Below the pieces are notes generated by a model. It had not been told where the DNA came from. It made no database searches and worked only from the letters and a program-made list of their open reading frames with translations. From Neorhizobium galegae bv. orientalis str. HAMBI 540 (GTDB lineage Bacteria > Pseudomonadota > Alphaproteobacteria > Rhizobiales > Rhizobiaceae): a stretch of DNA of 64,000 bases. The position numbers were made by a program, and so were the translations under genes. Below are positions 16,240 through 25,162 of this stretch, piece after piece (the first letter of the stretch is position 1; every line of letters starts with the position of its first letter). Location of the stretch: the NCBI RefSeq assembly GCF_000731315.1, contig NZ_HG938354.1, positions 310,001 to 374,000 of the forward strand, written 5' to 3'.

Positions 16240-17754
16240 TCAGTCTTGAGCTGGGTGAATCGAAACCGGAGAAAGTCGCGCAAGGCGGCTGAAAACGGCG
16301 TTTTCCGCAACGATTCCGGCGTGCCGGAGCGGCAGGAGGAGAGAGGCCATTTCCGGCACTTCGGCCTCGGCATCCGGCGCGAAGGAGACGGTGTAGTTTT
16401 CAAAGGCAATATCCCGGATTGCCGCCTCCGGCAGTCCGTAGAAGACGGCGGCGGCCGTTCGCGCGCCTGAAACGGTGACGTTCTTCACCGTGATCGAGCT
16501 GATGCTGGGCGTTTCCGTGGAGACCGGCAGCGGCGACCGGGACTGGACGTAATCGGACCGGCCGTCGGCATCGCAGAAGTAGAAGGAATTGACGGCGACC
16601 GGGGTCGCCACGTCCTCCATCAGGCTGTCGGTGAGCCGGATGTCGGCGACCGTGCCGCCACGCCCCCGGCGCGTCTTGATGCGCAGCCCGCGGTCGGTAC
16701 CCCTGAAGTGGCAGTTCCGGATGGCGATGTCGCTGATGCCCGCGCTCATTTCGCTGCCGATGACGACCGCACCGTGGCCGCGTTCCATCAGGCAGTTCTC
16801 GACGAGCACATGCTCGGTCGGGCGGTCGGGTCCGCCGAGCGGGCTGCGTTTGCCGGCCTTCAGCGCGATGCAATCGTCGCCGACCGAGATGTGCAGGCCG
16901 ACAAGATGGATATCGGAGCTGCTTTCAGGGTTGAATCCGTCGGTATTCGGGGAATCCGGATCGTTCTCGATGATGAGATCCGCCGCGATGAGCCCGTTGC
17001 AGAGGACCGGATGAACCGTCCATGACGGCGAGTTGCGGATCGTGAGGCCGGAAAGCGTGACGTTTTCGCAGGCCGAAAGGAAGACGGTGCGGGGGCGCCT
17101 GGCGCCCTGGCGGGTCTCCTTCGGCCATGACCACCAGTCGCCGCAATCACCGCCGCCGTCGATAATGCCGGTGCCCGCAAGATGCACGTCGTGGCAATCG
17201 ATCGCGTTGATCAGGCTGGCGTAACAGGCCTCTGCCACGCCCTCCCAAGTGCCGAGAATGCGGCCATCCGCATGGCGCGCCGGCAGGATCGGGAAGTCTT
17301 GCCTGCTCGCGATTGCCGCGAACTCCGCGCCGTCCTCGACGAACAGAGTCATGCTGCTCTTGAGGAAGATCGGACCGCTCAGCCAGCGCCCGGCCGGTAT
17401 TCTCAGCGTGCCTCCGGGAGCGAGCTCCGCGATGGCCCGTTGGATTGTCGGCGCATTGTCCAGTGCGTCGGTCGAGGCGCCAAAATCGCGGATGTCGATC
17501 AGGGCCGTTTCCTGCGGTGTGGTAAATTCGAGCCGGGCTTCGCCTGCATGCAGGTGATAGGCAGCTCCCGGCTCAAGGGAAGCGACCGTGAAGACGACCT
17601 TCGACGTCGTCCCCTCGGCCGCCAACGCGCCATCGAGCCTCTGGACCTGCCAGGCAAGCGCTTCCTCGCGCATGTGGAGATGCCTTTCGGCATCGACGCG
17701 GAAGGTCGCGCTGCGGGGGCCGGTGATCAGGAGTTCGATGGCGACGTCCGTCAC
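16240..17754 (-). CDS. GH28 polygalacturonase
   Basis: A 504-residue GH28 pectin hydrolase. An N-terminal fibronectin-like stretch (about 1-85) precedes the right-handed beta-helix. GH28 hallmarks are present in order: NTDG (catalytic Asp), GDDC, the histidine in RGHGAVVIGSEMS and RIKTRRGRGG. There is no signal peptide, so it probably acts inside the cell as an exo-enzyme on imported oligogalacturonides (inference). The start is GTG at 17754, four bases after the TGA of the binding-protein gene, with GAGGA overlapping the spacer; no ATG is available nearby. It leads directly into the GH105 gene. Confidence 0.93.
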   Translation of the reverse strand: MTDVAIELLITGPRSATFRVDAERHLHMREEALAWQVQRLDGALAAEGTTSKVVFTVASLEPGAAYHLHAGEARLEFTTPQETALIDIRDFGASTDALDNAPTIQRAIAELAPGGTLRIPAGRWLSGPIFLKSSMTLFVEDGAEFAAIASRQDFPILPARHADGRILGTWEGVAEACYASLINAIDCHDVHLAGTGIIDGGGDCGDWWSWPKETRQGARRPRTVFLSACENVTLSGLTIRNSPSWTVHPVLCNGLIAADLIIENDPDSPNTDGFNPESSSDIHLVGLHISVGDDCIALKAGKRSPLGGPDRPTEHVLVENCLMERGHGAVVIGSEMSAGISDIAIRNCHFRGTDRGLRIKTRRGRGGTVADIRLTDSLMEDVATPVAVNSFYFCDADGRSDYVQSRSPLPVSTETPSISSITVKNVTVSGARTAAAVFYGLPEAAIRDIAFENYTVSFAPDAEAEVPEMASLLLPLRHAGIVAENAVFSRLARLSPVSIHPAQD

Positions 17755-17758
17755 GTCC

Positions 17759-19015
17759 TCAGATCCCCGTCAGCGCCTGGTTGATGCCAGCGATGATCTC
17801 GGTCGCGGCATCCTTGGAGGATTGCTGGCCGTAGGCGAAGGCTTCGAAATTGGTGTCGAAGACTTCGGTGACCCGCGGATGCTCGTTGAGCGGCGAGACG
17901 CCGGGGCTGGTCGGCTCCATCACCCGCTTGTAGGCTTCGATCTGCACTGGCTTGATCTTGCCCTCCTTGGTCAGCGTATCGAGCGCTATCTTGCTGGAGG
18001 GAATGCCGCGCGTGGCGCCCATGATCTTGACCGCTGCCGGATCGTTGAGCAGGCAGTTGAGCACCTGGGCCGCGCCCTTCGGGTCCTTGCTGTTCCTGGA
18101 GATCGAAAACAGCATGGAGGGCTTGCGATAGACGCCGTCGGTCTTGGCGCCCTCGATCGTCAACAGCTTGACGGGCACGAGCTCCTGGCCTTTTTCCATC
18201 GGCGTTGCGATCTTGCCGTAGGTGCTATCCCACTGATAGGTGCCCGCAATCTGGCCCTTGGCCCATTTCTGGTTTTCATGCAGCGGCGTGTTGCCGCCGG
18301 CCGCGACCTGTTTCCAGCTCTCGATGACGCCCTTGTCGACCAGCGTCTTGTAGAATTCCAGTCCTTCGACGAGTTCGGCTTCGCTCCAGGCGACCTTGTT
18401 GGTGGCCGGGTCGATCAGGTCCTTGCCGGTCTTCTGGGTGGTGCGCAGGATCACCATCAGGCGGGCGTCGAGGGCGGCACCTTCAAAGGGATAAAACTCC
18501 TTGCCGAGCTTTTCCTTCATCTTCGGCGCCGCGGCGATCAGCTCCTCCCAGGTCTTCGGGATCGGGATGCCGGCCTTGTCATAGGTGGTCTTGTTGAACA
18601 TGAAGACCCGGCCGGTGGTGGAGACGGAAATGCCGTTCAGCTTGCCCTTGACGGTGCCGCTGTCGAGGTCCGGCTTCGACCACTGGCTGAGGTCGATGAT
18701 GTCCTTGTACTGGTTGAGATCGGCAAAGCCGTCGCCGTTCTTGGTGAACAGCGGCAGCCAGGGCCAGTTCACCTGCATGATGTCGGCCTCGGTGCGGCCG
18801 GCGAGCTGGGTGGCGATCTTTTCCTGGTGCCCCTGAAAGCCGGTGAATTCAGGCGCTATCGTGTGGCCGAACTTGGCGCCGCAAAGTTTCAGGGCCTCCT
18901 GGGTTGCGATATGGCGGTCGTCGCTGCCCCACCAGGACATGCGCAGATCCGAAGCGAATGCGGTCGAAAGGCTGGTGGCGGCAAACAAAGCCGCCGTCAT
19001 GAACATGGTTCTCAT
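17759..19015 (-). CDS. Family 1 sugar-binding protein of oligogalacturonide-type ABC importer
   Basis: A 418-residue extracellular solute-binding protein of the carbohydrate (MalE-like, family 1) class. A Sec signal peptide (MRTMFMTAALFAATSLSTAFAS) ends near residue 22, followed by LRMSWWGSDDRH. The ATG at 19015 follows TTGGGAGGAGCC. It follows the MsmX-type ATPase gene and precedes the polygalacturonase gene, so oligogalacturonides or rhamnogalacturonan fragments are the inferred cargo. The binding site itself does not reveal this. Confidence 0.88.
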   Translation of the reverse strand: MRTMFMTAALFAATSLSTAFASDLRMSWWGSDDRHIATQEALKLCGAKFGHTIAPEFTGFQGHQEKIATQLAGRTEADIMQVNWPWLPLFTKNGDGFADLNQYKDIIDLSQWSKPDLDSGTVKGKLNGISVSTTGRVFMFNKTTYDKAGIPIPKTWEELIAAAPKMKEKLGKEFYPFEGAALDARLMVILRTTQKTGKDLIDPATNKVAWSEAELVEGLEFYKTLVDKGVIESWKQVAAGGNTPLHENQKWAKGQIAGTYQWDSTYGKIATPMEKGQELVPVKLLTIEGAKTDGVYRKPSMLFSISRNSKDPKGAAQVLNCLLNDPAAVKIMGATRGIPSSKIALDTLTKEGKIKPVQIEAYKRVMEPTSPGVSPLNEHPRVTEVFDTNFEAFAYGQQSSKDAATEIIAGINQALTGI

Positions 19016-19047
19016 TTTGGCTCCTCCCAAGTTGGAACGATGAAGTT

Positions 19048-20157
19048 TCAAATCGCCAGGCTGATGTTTTCCCCGGACTGGCGGTCGAACAGATGGACGC
19101 CCTTCGGGTCGGCGCAGAGCCAGACCCAGTCGTCGCGAAGCGCGCCGCGGTCGTAGGACGCGGACGGCACGACGGCGATGAGGCGTTTCGGGCCGATGTC
19201 GACATAGAGGTAGACTTCGTGGCCCATGAACTCGATATGGGTAAGCTTGCCCTTGATGGTGCCGGGCGTTTCAGCCGCGGCGATGCGCAGATGCTGCGGG
19301 CGGATGCCGAGCGTGACGTGCTCGCTGCGTCCGGAAATCCGTTTGGTGAACTCGTCGCCGAGCGTGATCAGCTGTTCCGCCGCCCGCACGCTGTTGTCGC
19401 CCTCGAACGTGCCGTCGAGGAAATTCATTTCCGGACTGCCGATGAAGCCGGCGACGAAGGTGTTGGCCGGGCGGCTGTAGAGCGTCACCGGGTCGGCGAC
19501 CTGCATGATGTGGCCGTCCTTCATGACGCAGATCCGGTCGCCCATGGTCATGGCCTCGGTCTGGTCGTGGGTGACGTAGATGACGGTCGCCTGCTGGTTT
19601 TCCGCCTTCAGCCGCTTGTGCAGGTCGGTGATGCGAACGCGCATCGAGGCGCGCAGCTTGGCATCGAGATTGGAGAGCGGTTCGTCGAACAGGAAGACCT
19701 GCGGTTTCTTGATCAGAGCCCGGCCGACCGCGACGCGCTGCGCCTGGCCGCCGGACAGCTGTTTTGGCAGCCGGTCGAGCAAGGGGGCGATCTCCAGCAG
19801 GCCGGCGACATGGTTCGTCGCCTGCTCGATCTCGGCACTGGGACGGCGCTTCAGCCGCATGCTGAAGGAGAGGTTCTTGCGCACCTTCATATGCGGATAG
19901 AGCGCGTAGTTCTGGAAGACCATGGAAATGCCGCGGTCGCCCGGCGTCTTGTCGTTGACCAGTTCGCCGCCGATGCGGATCTCGCCGCCGGTGATCCGTT
20001 CCAGCCCGGCGATCATCCGGAGCGTGGTGGACTTGGCGCAGCCGGAGGGGCCGACCAGCACCATGAACTCGCCGTCCTCGACATCGAGATTGATGCCATG
20101 CACGGCGCGGAAGGTGCCATAGTCTTTTTCGAGGTTTCTCAGCTGAAGACGCGCCAT
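19048..20157 (-). CDS. MsmX/UgpC-type sugar ABC ATPase
   Basis: A 369-residue carbohydrate importer ATPase with an N-terminal nucleotide-binding domain and C-terminal OB-type regulatory domain. Walker A reads GPSGCAKST, with alanine where the consensus has glycine; the invariant lysine is kept, and this variant is frequent in alphaproteobacterial members. The signature is LSGGQAQR and Walker B is [12 protein letters not shown]. The ATG at 20157 is 4 bases after the MalG-type permease stop. It should energise the MalF/MalG pair next to it. Confidence 0.92.
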   Translation of the reverse strand: MARLQLRNLEKDYGTFRAVHGINLDVEDGEFMVLVGPSGCAKSTTLRMIAGLERITGGEIRIGGELVNDKTPGDRGISMVFQNYALYPHMKVRKNLSFSMRLKRRPSAEIEQATNHVAGLLEIAPLLDRLPKQLSGGQAQRVAVGRALIKKPQVFLFDEPLSNLDAKLRASMRVRITDLHKRLKAENQQATVIYVTHDQTEAMTMGDRICVMKDGHIMQVADPVTLYSRPANTFVAGFIGSPEMNFLDGTFEGDNSVRAAEQLITLGDEFTKRISGRSEHVTLGIRPQHLRIAAAETPGTIKGKLTHIEFMGHEVYLYVDIGPKRLIAVVPSASYDRGALRDDWVWLCADPKGVHLFDRQSGENISLAI

Positions 20158-20161
20158 GTGA

Positions 20162-21067
20162 CTATCCTTTGATCCCGCCGGAGGAGATGCCGTCGATGAA
20201 ATATTTCTGGGCGAGGAAGAAGACCGCGAGCGCCGGCGCCAGCGACAGCACCGACATCGCCAGAACCCGGTTCCATTCGAAGGCTTCGGTCGTGTCGATC
20301 GACAGTTTCAGCGCCAGCGAGATCGGGTATTTTTCGACCGAAGAGATGTAGATCAGCGGGCCGAGGAAGTCGTTCATCGTCCACATGAACTGGAACAGGC
20401 AGACCGAGATCAACGCCGGCATCAGCAAAGGCACGACGATGAAGACCAGCGTCTGGATGGTATTGGCTCCGTCGACGCGGGCAGCCTCCTCCATGTCGCG
20501 CGGGATGGCGCGCAGGAACTGCACCAGCATGAAGACGAAGAAGGCATCACCCGCCAGCGCCGAAGGCACCCAGAGCGGCAGGTAGCTGTCGAGCCAGCCG
20601 AGATCGCGGAAGATCAGGTATTGCGGAATGCGGGTGACCACGTTCGGCAAAAGCAGCGTCGCGATCAGCGCGGAAAACAGCACTTTCTTGAACGGAAACT
20701 CGAAACGGGCAAAGCCGTAGGCGACCGCTGTGCAGGAAATCGCCGTGCCGATCACCTTCGGGATGACGATCCACAGCGTGTTGACGAAGAACGTGCCAAA
20801 GGAATAGGGCGTCGAGGTCTTCCAGCCCCTGATATAACCATCGAGCGTCGGGTGTTCCGGCCAGAAGCCGGGATTGGAGAAGATCTCCGAATTGGTCTTG
20901 AACGATGCGCCGATCAGCCAGATCAGCGGATAGAGCATCAAGAGCCCGACCAGGGTCAGCAGGGCGTAACGCAGCACGGCATTGAAGCGGTGGCGGCGTG
21001 TTTCGCGGCTGCGGACGACGTCGATGTCGCGGGCTGCTGGAGAATTGGAGAGGATGTGATCGGTCAT
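20162..21067 (-). CDS. MalG-type sugar ABC permease
   Basis: A 301-residue permease with six predicted spans, starting ALLTLVGLLMLYPLIWLIGASFKT. It has the EAA-type loop EEAARVDGANTIQTLVFIVVPLLMPALI that docks on the ATPase. The C-terminus is AQKYFIDGISSGGIKG, the standard MalG ending. The ATG at 21067 is separated by 2 bases from the MalF-type stop. It forms the channel together with the MalF-type partner. Confidence 0.93.
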   Translation of the reverse strand: MTDHILSNSPAARDIDVVRSRETRRHRFNAVLRYALLTLVGLLMLYPLIWLIGASFKTNSEIFSNPGFWPEHPTLDGYIRGWKTSTPYSFGTFFVNTLWIVIPKVIGTAISCTAVAYGFARFEFPFKKVLFSALIATLLLPNVVTRIPQYLIFRDLGWLDSYLPLWVPSALAGDAFFVFMLVQFLRAIPRDMEEAARVDGANTIQTLVFIVVPLLMPALISVCLFQFMWTMNDFLGPLIYISSVEKYPISLALKLSIDTTEAFEWNRVLAMSVLSLAPALAVFFLAQKYFIDGISSGGIKG

Positions 21068-21069
21068 GG

Positions 21070-21954
21070 TCAGCTCCTCTTGTCGCCGGCGTAATAGACC
21101 CAGTGGCGCGAAGACCAGAAGGCGATGAGAGTGAGGGCCATGATGATCAGGAACAGGACCCAGGCGATCGCCGAGGCATACCCCATGTCGAAGCGCTTGA
21201 AGGCCTCGTCATAGATATAGATCGGCAGGAGATAGGTGGATTTCAAAGGCCCCCCTTGGGTGATGATGTAGGGGCCGTTGAACTCCTGGAAGGCCTGAAC
21301 CATCTGCATGATCAGGTTGAAGAAGATGACGGGCGTGATCAGCGGCAGGGTGATGTAGACGAAGCTCGTCCACTTGCCGGCGCCGTCGATCGAGGCCGCC
21401 TCGTAGAGCGTCTTGTCGATGCTCTGGAGGGCCGCGAGGAAGATCACCATGGCCGAGCCGAACTGCCAGAGGCGCAACAGCGTGATGGTGAAGAGCGCGT
21501 TGGTCGGATCGCCGAACCAGTTGACCGGCTCGAAGCCGATGAGCTGCAAGCCCATGTTGACGAGGCCGACATCGGCGAAGATGTAGCGCCACAGGACGGC
21601 GATGGCGATCGAACCGCCGAGGATCGAGGGCACGTAATAGGCCGTCCTGAAGACGTTGATGAATTTCAGCTTGTAATTGAGGATCACCGCCATGAAGAGC
21701 GCGAAGACGAGCTTCAGCGGCACCGTGGTGAACACGTAGACCAGCGTCACCCAGAGAGACTTGCGGAACGTCCGGTCGTTGGTGAACAGCCTTATATAGT
21801 TCTGCAGGCCGGTGAAGACCGGCTCGTTCATCAGGTTGTAGTTGGTGAAGCTCAGATAGAGCGACGCGAGGAAAGGGAGCGCCGTGAAGACCAGGAGCCC
21901 GATGATGAAGGGTGACAGATAGATAAGCCCAAGGAACTTGTTGTCGCCGCTCAT
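21070..21954 (-). CDS. MalF-type sugar ABC permease
   Basis: A 294-residue permease beginning FLGLIYLSPFIIGLLVFTALPFLASLYLSF and bearing the EAA-type loop LYEAASIDGAGKWTSFVYITLPLITPVI. Its ATG at 21954 overlaps the TGA of the upstream GH4 remnant (ATGA), so its translation may depend on reading of that remnant. It is the first intact gene of the pectin operon. Confidence 0.92.
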   Translation of the reverse strand: MSGDNKFLGLIYLSPFIIGLLVFTALPFLASLYLSFTNYNLMNEPVFTGLQNYIRLFTNDRTFRKSLWVTLVYVFTTVPLKLVFALFMAVILNYKLKFINVFRTAYYVPSILGGSIAIAVLWRYIFADVGLVNMGLQLIGFEPVNWFGDPTNALFTITLLRLWQFGSAMVIFLAALQSIDKTLYEAASIDGAGKWTSFVYITLPLITPVIFFNLIMQMVQAFQEFNGPYIITQGGPLKSTYLLPIYIYDEAFKRFDMGYASAIAWVLFLIIMALTLIAFWSSRHWVYYAGDKRS

Positions 21955-22124
21955 GCCGCCTGCCCCAGTCTGGCCAGCGATTCCGGCAGGCGGTGCATCC
22001 GACCGGCATGTGCGGTGACGGCTCCGTCACAGGCAAGGTCGCCCGTGAGGTTCGTCGCGCAGTTGAGCGAACCGCCGCCGATAGAGGCGATGTTGAACGA
22101 AGAGACACTTGCTTTATTGTGCAT
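21951..22124 (-). pseudogene. Probable remnant of a GH4 alpha-galacturonidase-type gene
   Basis: A 57-residue open frame starting MHNKASVSSFNIASIGGGSLN. Residues 9-35 match the start of GH4 enzymes such as alpha-galacturonidases (Rossmann signature IGGGS, then A..L..DL), but the normal protein is about 450 residues and everything beyond position 38 is missing. The tail (RMHRLPESLARLGQAA) could be the old C-terminus joined by an in-frame deletion, or read-through sequence. A ribosome site (AGAGGT) precedes the ATG, and the stop overlaps the malF-type start, so the remnant may still couple translation. A genuine leader peptide is the alternative reading. An alpha-galacturonidase would fit the pathway, supporting decay over chance. 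Confidence 0.45.
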
Positions 22125-22151
22125 CGCGACCTCTGGCTCTTCGGTCTGCGG

Positions 22152-22218
22152 ACACGCCTGATCCATCAGGCTTCCACAATTGAAGCGCCATTTCCTCCCA
22201 TTAATGTCTCAGGCGTGT
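22152..22218. promoter_or_regulatory. Divergent promoter with inverted repeats between AraC gene and pectin operon
   Basis: In the 165-bp gap, ACACGCCTGA (22152-22161) recurs inverted as TCAGGCGTGT (22209-22218), and GCCTGAT-CC-ATCAGGC forms a hairpin or operator at 22156-22171. AraC-type activators usually bind spaced half-sites, so these are candidates. Confidence 0.35.
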
Positions 22219-22289
22219 TGAGTTCTTAGCTCCCGGGCTGATATTCTCACTTTGCCAGCGAGATCAAATCGACGAATTCGGGGAAAAGG

Positions 22290-23198
22290 ATGGAGAAAAT
22301 CGAAGGTAGCATTCTGTCTGCGATTCCGATGAATGCGATGGCGTTGACGCTGACGCGTTCAACCATAAGGATGCAGCACTCGCACACCTGGGGCGTCGAC
22401 AAATCGAACAGCGTGCACGACCTGATCATCTGCCTGACGGGCTCGGCGCGTTACGAGGTCGAGGGCGAGACGATCGACATGGCACCGGGCAGGGCGATGC
22501 TCCTGCCTGCGAATACGTGGTTTTCCGGCCATTCGACCTCGATGGAGGCCTATACCGGCATCGCCCAGCATTTTACCCTCGATCTCTTCGGGCGGCTCGA
22601 CCTGATCGCTCAGATGAACCTGAAACACGCCGTCACGCTCGCCCGGTGGGAGATGATGGAGCCGCTGACGCGCTACTACCACGACAACGCGCCGCCCTAT
22701 TCGACGACGCTGCTCCAGCACCATCTTTTCATGTTCCTGTTGATCGAATTCATCGAGCAGGCCCATATCGGCTGGAAGGAGCAGTCGGTCGGCAATGTCA
22801 ACAATCCGGATGCGCTGTCCTTTTCGGTCATGGTGGCCGCGAGCCAGATCGCCGCCGATCCGCTGGGCGAGGAGATCGTCGAAAGAACGATCAATTCGGC
22901 GCCCTATAATCCGGACTATTTCAAGCGGGAATTCAGGAAGCGGGTCGGCTGGACACCCGACAAGTTCCAGGAATTCAAGCGGATGGAGCGGGCCATGGGC
23001 CTGATGGCAGGCGGCTGCACGGTGAAGCGCGCCGCCGAGCTTTCCGGTTATACGGACGCCTATTATTTCTCCCGCATGTTCAAGCGCTATATCGGCATCA
23101 GCCCGCAGGGCTACCAGCAGTCCGAAAAGCGAAGCCGCGAGGGTGCATTTCCCCGAGGCGAAGAGGATGGGCAGCTGATCTATCCGCTGACGCGCTGA
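22290..23198 (+). CDS. AraC-family regulator of the pectin operon
   Basis: A 302-residue AraC/XylS-family regulator. An N-terminal cupin-like ligand pocket (about 20-130: VHDLIICLTGSARYEVEGE, MAPGRAMLLPANTWFSGH) is joined to two C-terminal helix-turn-helix motifs (about 190-285), with the family signature AAELSGYTDAYYFSRMFKRYIGISPQGY. The ATG at 22290 follows GGGGAAAAGG. It is divergent from the pectin operon and is therefore its likely activator, responding to a galacturonate-derived sugar. The ligand is an inference. Confidence 0.9.
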   Translation: MEKIEGSILSAIPMNAMALTLTRSTIRMQHSHTWGVDKSNSVHDLIICLTGSARYEVEGETIDMAPGRAMLLPANTWFSGHSTSMEAYTGIAQHFTLDLFGRLDLIAQMNLKHAVTLARWEMMEPLTRYYHDNAPPYSTTLLQHHLFMFLLIEFIEQAHIGWKEQSVGNVNNPDALSFSVMVAASQIAADPLGEEIVERTINSAPYNPDYFKREFRKRVGWTPDKFQEFKRMERAMGLMAGGCTVKRAAELSGYTDAYYFSRMFKRYIGISPQGYQQSEKRSREGAFPRGEEDGQLIYPLTR

Positions 23199-23333
23199 CG
23201 ATGGCCCAAACATAAATCAGTCATCTGCGAAAGTTTGACGATCGATTGCGACGGCGTTTTCCGCGGTGCGAAGCTTTGCCTCATCCCGAGGACTGAATTG
23301 GCTGGAGCTTTCGGAAGACGACTATCCTACTCC

Positions 23334-24215
23334 TTAACGGGAGCGCGGATCGAGAGCGTCGCGGAGACCGTCGCCGAGGAGGTTGAAGGACAGCACCGTC
23401 ATGAAGATCGCCATGCCAGGCCAGAGCGCCATCCACGGTGCGTTGGTAAGGAAGCGCTGCGCCGAGTTGAGCATCGAACCCCAGGAGGGGGCCGGCGGCT
23501 GCAGGCCGAGGCCAAGGAAGGACATGCTGGCCTCCGCGATGATGGCGGATGCGATGGTCAGCGTCGCCTGAACCATCAGCTGTGGCAGGATGTTCGGCAG
23601 GATATGCCGGACAGCAATACGCCATTGCGGATTGCCGACGGCACTGGCCGCTTCCACATATTCCTCAGCCTTGATCGACAGAACCTGGCCACGCGTCAGG
23701 CGGATGAACAAGGGCATGGCCGTGATGCCGATCGCCAGCATCGCATTGGTGAGGCTTGGGCCGAGAAAGGCGGCGAATGCGATCGCCAGGATCAGGAACG
23801 GGCAGGCGAGCATGGCATCGGTGAAGCGGCTGATCAGCCCGTCGATGAGGCCGCCGAGGAAACCCGCGGCGAGCCCGAGCGGCACGCCGATCGCCATGGC
23901 GATGCCGACCGAGGTGAGGCCCGCCATCAGCGAGGCGCGGGCACCCCAGATGATGCGCGAAAGCATGTCTCGGCCGGCCTCGTCCGTGCCCATCCAGTGG
24001 AGGGCGGACGGCGCCTTGCGGACCGCCGTCCAGCTCTGGGCGGCCGGATCATAGGGTGCCAGAAGCGGCGCGAAGGCCGCCACGAACACCATGATCAGCA
24101 CCACGACCAGGCCGACGAGGGCGCTCTTGCGCTTCGAGAGCCGCCGCCACAGCCGTCCCCGGAAGAAGGCCGAGACGAGATTGATCGATGTCTTGGGTTC
24201 GGAAATCGTCAGCAC
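23334..24215 (-). CDS. DppC-type peptide ABC permease
   Basis: A 293-residue permease: N-terminal span near 31-53, WMGTDEAGRDMLSRIIWGARASL before the core, EAA-type loop IKAEEYVEAASAVGNPQWRIAVRHILPNI, and the ending LSFNLLGDGLRDALDPRSR. The start is GTG at 24215, two bases after the DppB-type stop, so translation is probably coupled; there is no ATG in position. It is the last gene of the ggt-transporter operon. A 135-bp stretch without recognisable features separates it from the convergent AraC gene. Confidence 0.9.
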   Translation of the reverse strand: MLTISEPKTSINLVSAFFRGRLWRRLSKRKSALVGLVVVLIMVFVAAFAPLLAPYDPAAQSWTAVRKAPSALHWMGTDEAGRDMLSRIIWGARASLMAGLTSVGIAMAIGVPLGLAAGFLGGLIDGLISRFTDAMLACPFLILAIAFAAFLGPSLTNAMLAIGITAMPLFIRLTRGQVLSIKAEEYVEAASAVGNPQWRIAVRHILPNILPQLMVQATLTIASAIIAEASMSFLGLGLQPPAPSWGSMLNSAQRFLTNAPWMALWPGMAIFMTVLSFNLLGDGLRDALDPRSR

Positions 24216-24217
24216 GG

Positions 24218-25159
24218 TCAGCTTCTCAGTCGGGGGTTGACGAGGATATATCCGATGTCAGCCAGGAGGTTGAGGATGATGTAGAAAATCGACGTGACCA
24301 GCACGACGCCCTGCACCACGGGATAATCGCGCGTGAAGACCGCATCGACGATGAGCTTGCCAAAGCCGGGGATCGTGAAGATCTGCTCGGTCAGCACCGC
24401 GCCGGAGAGGAGGGCGCCGAATTCCAGCGCGCCGAGCGTGATGATCGGCGTCAGCGCGTTGCGCATGGCATGTTTGAACACCACGACCCATTCGCTGAGA
24501 CCCTTGGCGCGGGCGGTGCGGACGTAGTCGCTTTCCAGCGCCTGCAGCATGGCGCTGCGGGTATGGCGCATGATGACGCCGGCGATCGCCGATCCCAGCA
24601 CGAAGGCCGGCATGATCGTCGTCGAGAGGTTCATCCTCCAGTCTTCCCAGGGACTGACGAAGCCGGATGCGGGCAGCCAGCCGAGATAGACCGAGAAGAA
24701 CATGATCAGCATGATGCCGAGCCAGAAGTTCGGCACTGAAATGCCGGCGAGCGACACGACATTGGTCATGTAGTCGATGGGGGTGTTCTGGCGCAGCGCC
24801 GAGATGACGCCGCCGGCAATGCCCAGCACCAGCGCCACGACGATGCCCATGACCGCGAGCTGCAGGGTCACCGGCAGCTTGAGGAGGATGAGGTCGAGGA
24901 CCGGCCGGTTATGGCGCATGGATTCGCCGAGATCGCCGGTCAGCACGCCTTTGACCCAGAAGATGTACTGGACGAAGACCGGTTGATCGAGATGGTACTG
25001 TTCCCGGATGGCGGCAAGCGTTGCCTCGTCCGGGTTGTCGCCGGCAAGCACCAGCGCCGGATCGCCCGGCAGGAGATGTTGGAGCGAAAAGATGATCAGC
25101 GACAGCAGGATGACCGTCGGGATAAGCTGCAGCAGGCGGCGGGCGAGAAGCGAGGACAT
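24218..25159 (-). CDS. DppB-type peptide ABC permease
   Basis: A 313-residue DppB/GsiC-family permease, N-terminus ARRLLQLIPTVILLSLIIFSLQHLLPGDPA and the EAA-type loop LESDYVRTARAKGLSEWVVVFKHAMRNALTPI, ending LLADIGYILVNPRLRS. The ATG at 25159 is 3 bases after the DppF stop. With the DppC-type gene it forms the channel for the substrate bound by the protein at 27337-28857. Confidence 0.92.
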   Translation of the reverse strand: MSSLLARRLLQLIPTVILLSLIIFSLQHLLPGDPALVLAGDNPDEATLAAIREQYHLDQPVFVQYIFWVKGVLTGDLGESMRHNRPVLDLILLKLPVTLQLAVMGIVVALVLGIAGGVISALRQNTPIDYMTNVVSLAGISVPNFWLGIMLIMFFSVYLGWLPASGFVSPWEDWRMNLSTTIMPAFVLGSAIAGVIMRHTRSAMLQALESDYVRTARAKGLSEWVVVFKHAMRNALTPIITLGALEFGALLSGAVLTEQIFTIPGFGKLIVDAVFTRDYPVVQGVVLVTSIFYIILNLLADIGYILVNPRLRS

Positions 25160-25162
25160 GGC

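Noticed and set aside
19048..20157. Walker A GPSGCAKST as a sign of a broken ATPase
   Set aside because: The lysine and following residues are intact, and this alanine variant is common in functional alphaproteobacterial sugar ATPases.
22117..22191. A 25-codon leader frame (ATG at 22191) ahead of the GH4 remnant
   Set aside because: Its ribosome site lies too close to the start, the peptide has no regulatory codon run, and no attenuator-like structure follows.
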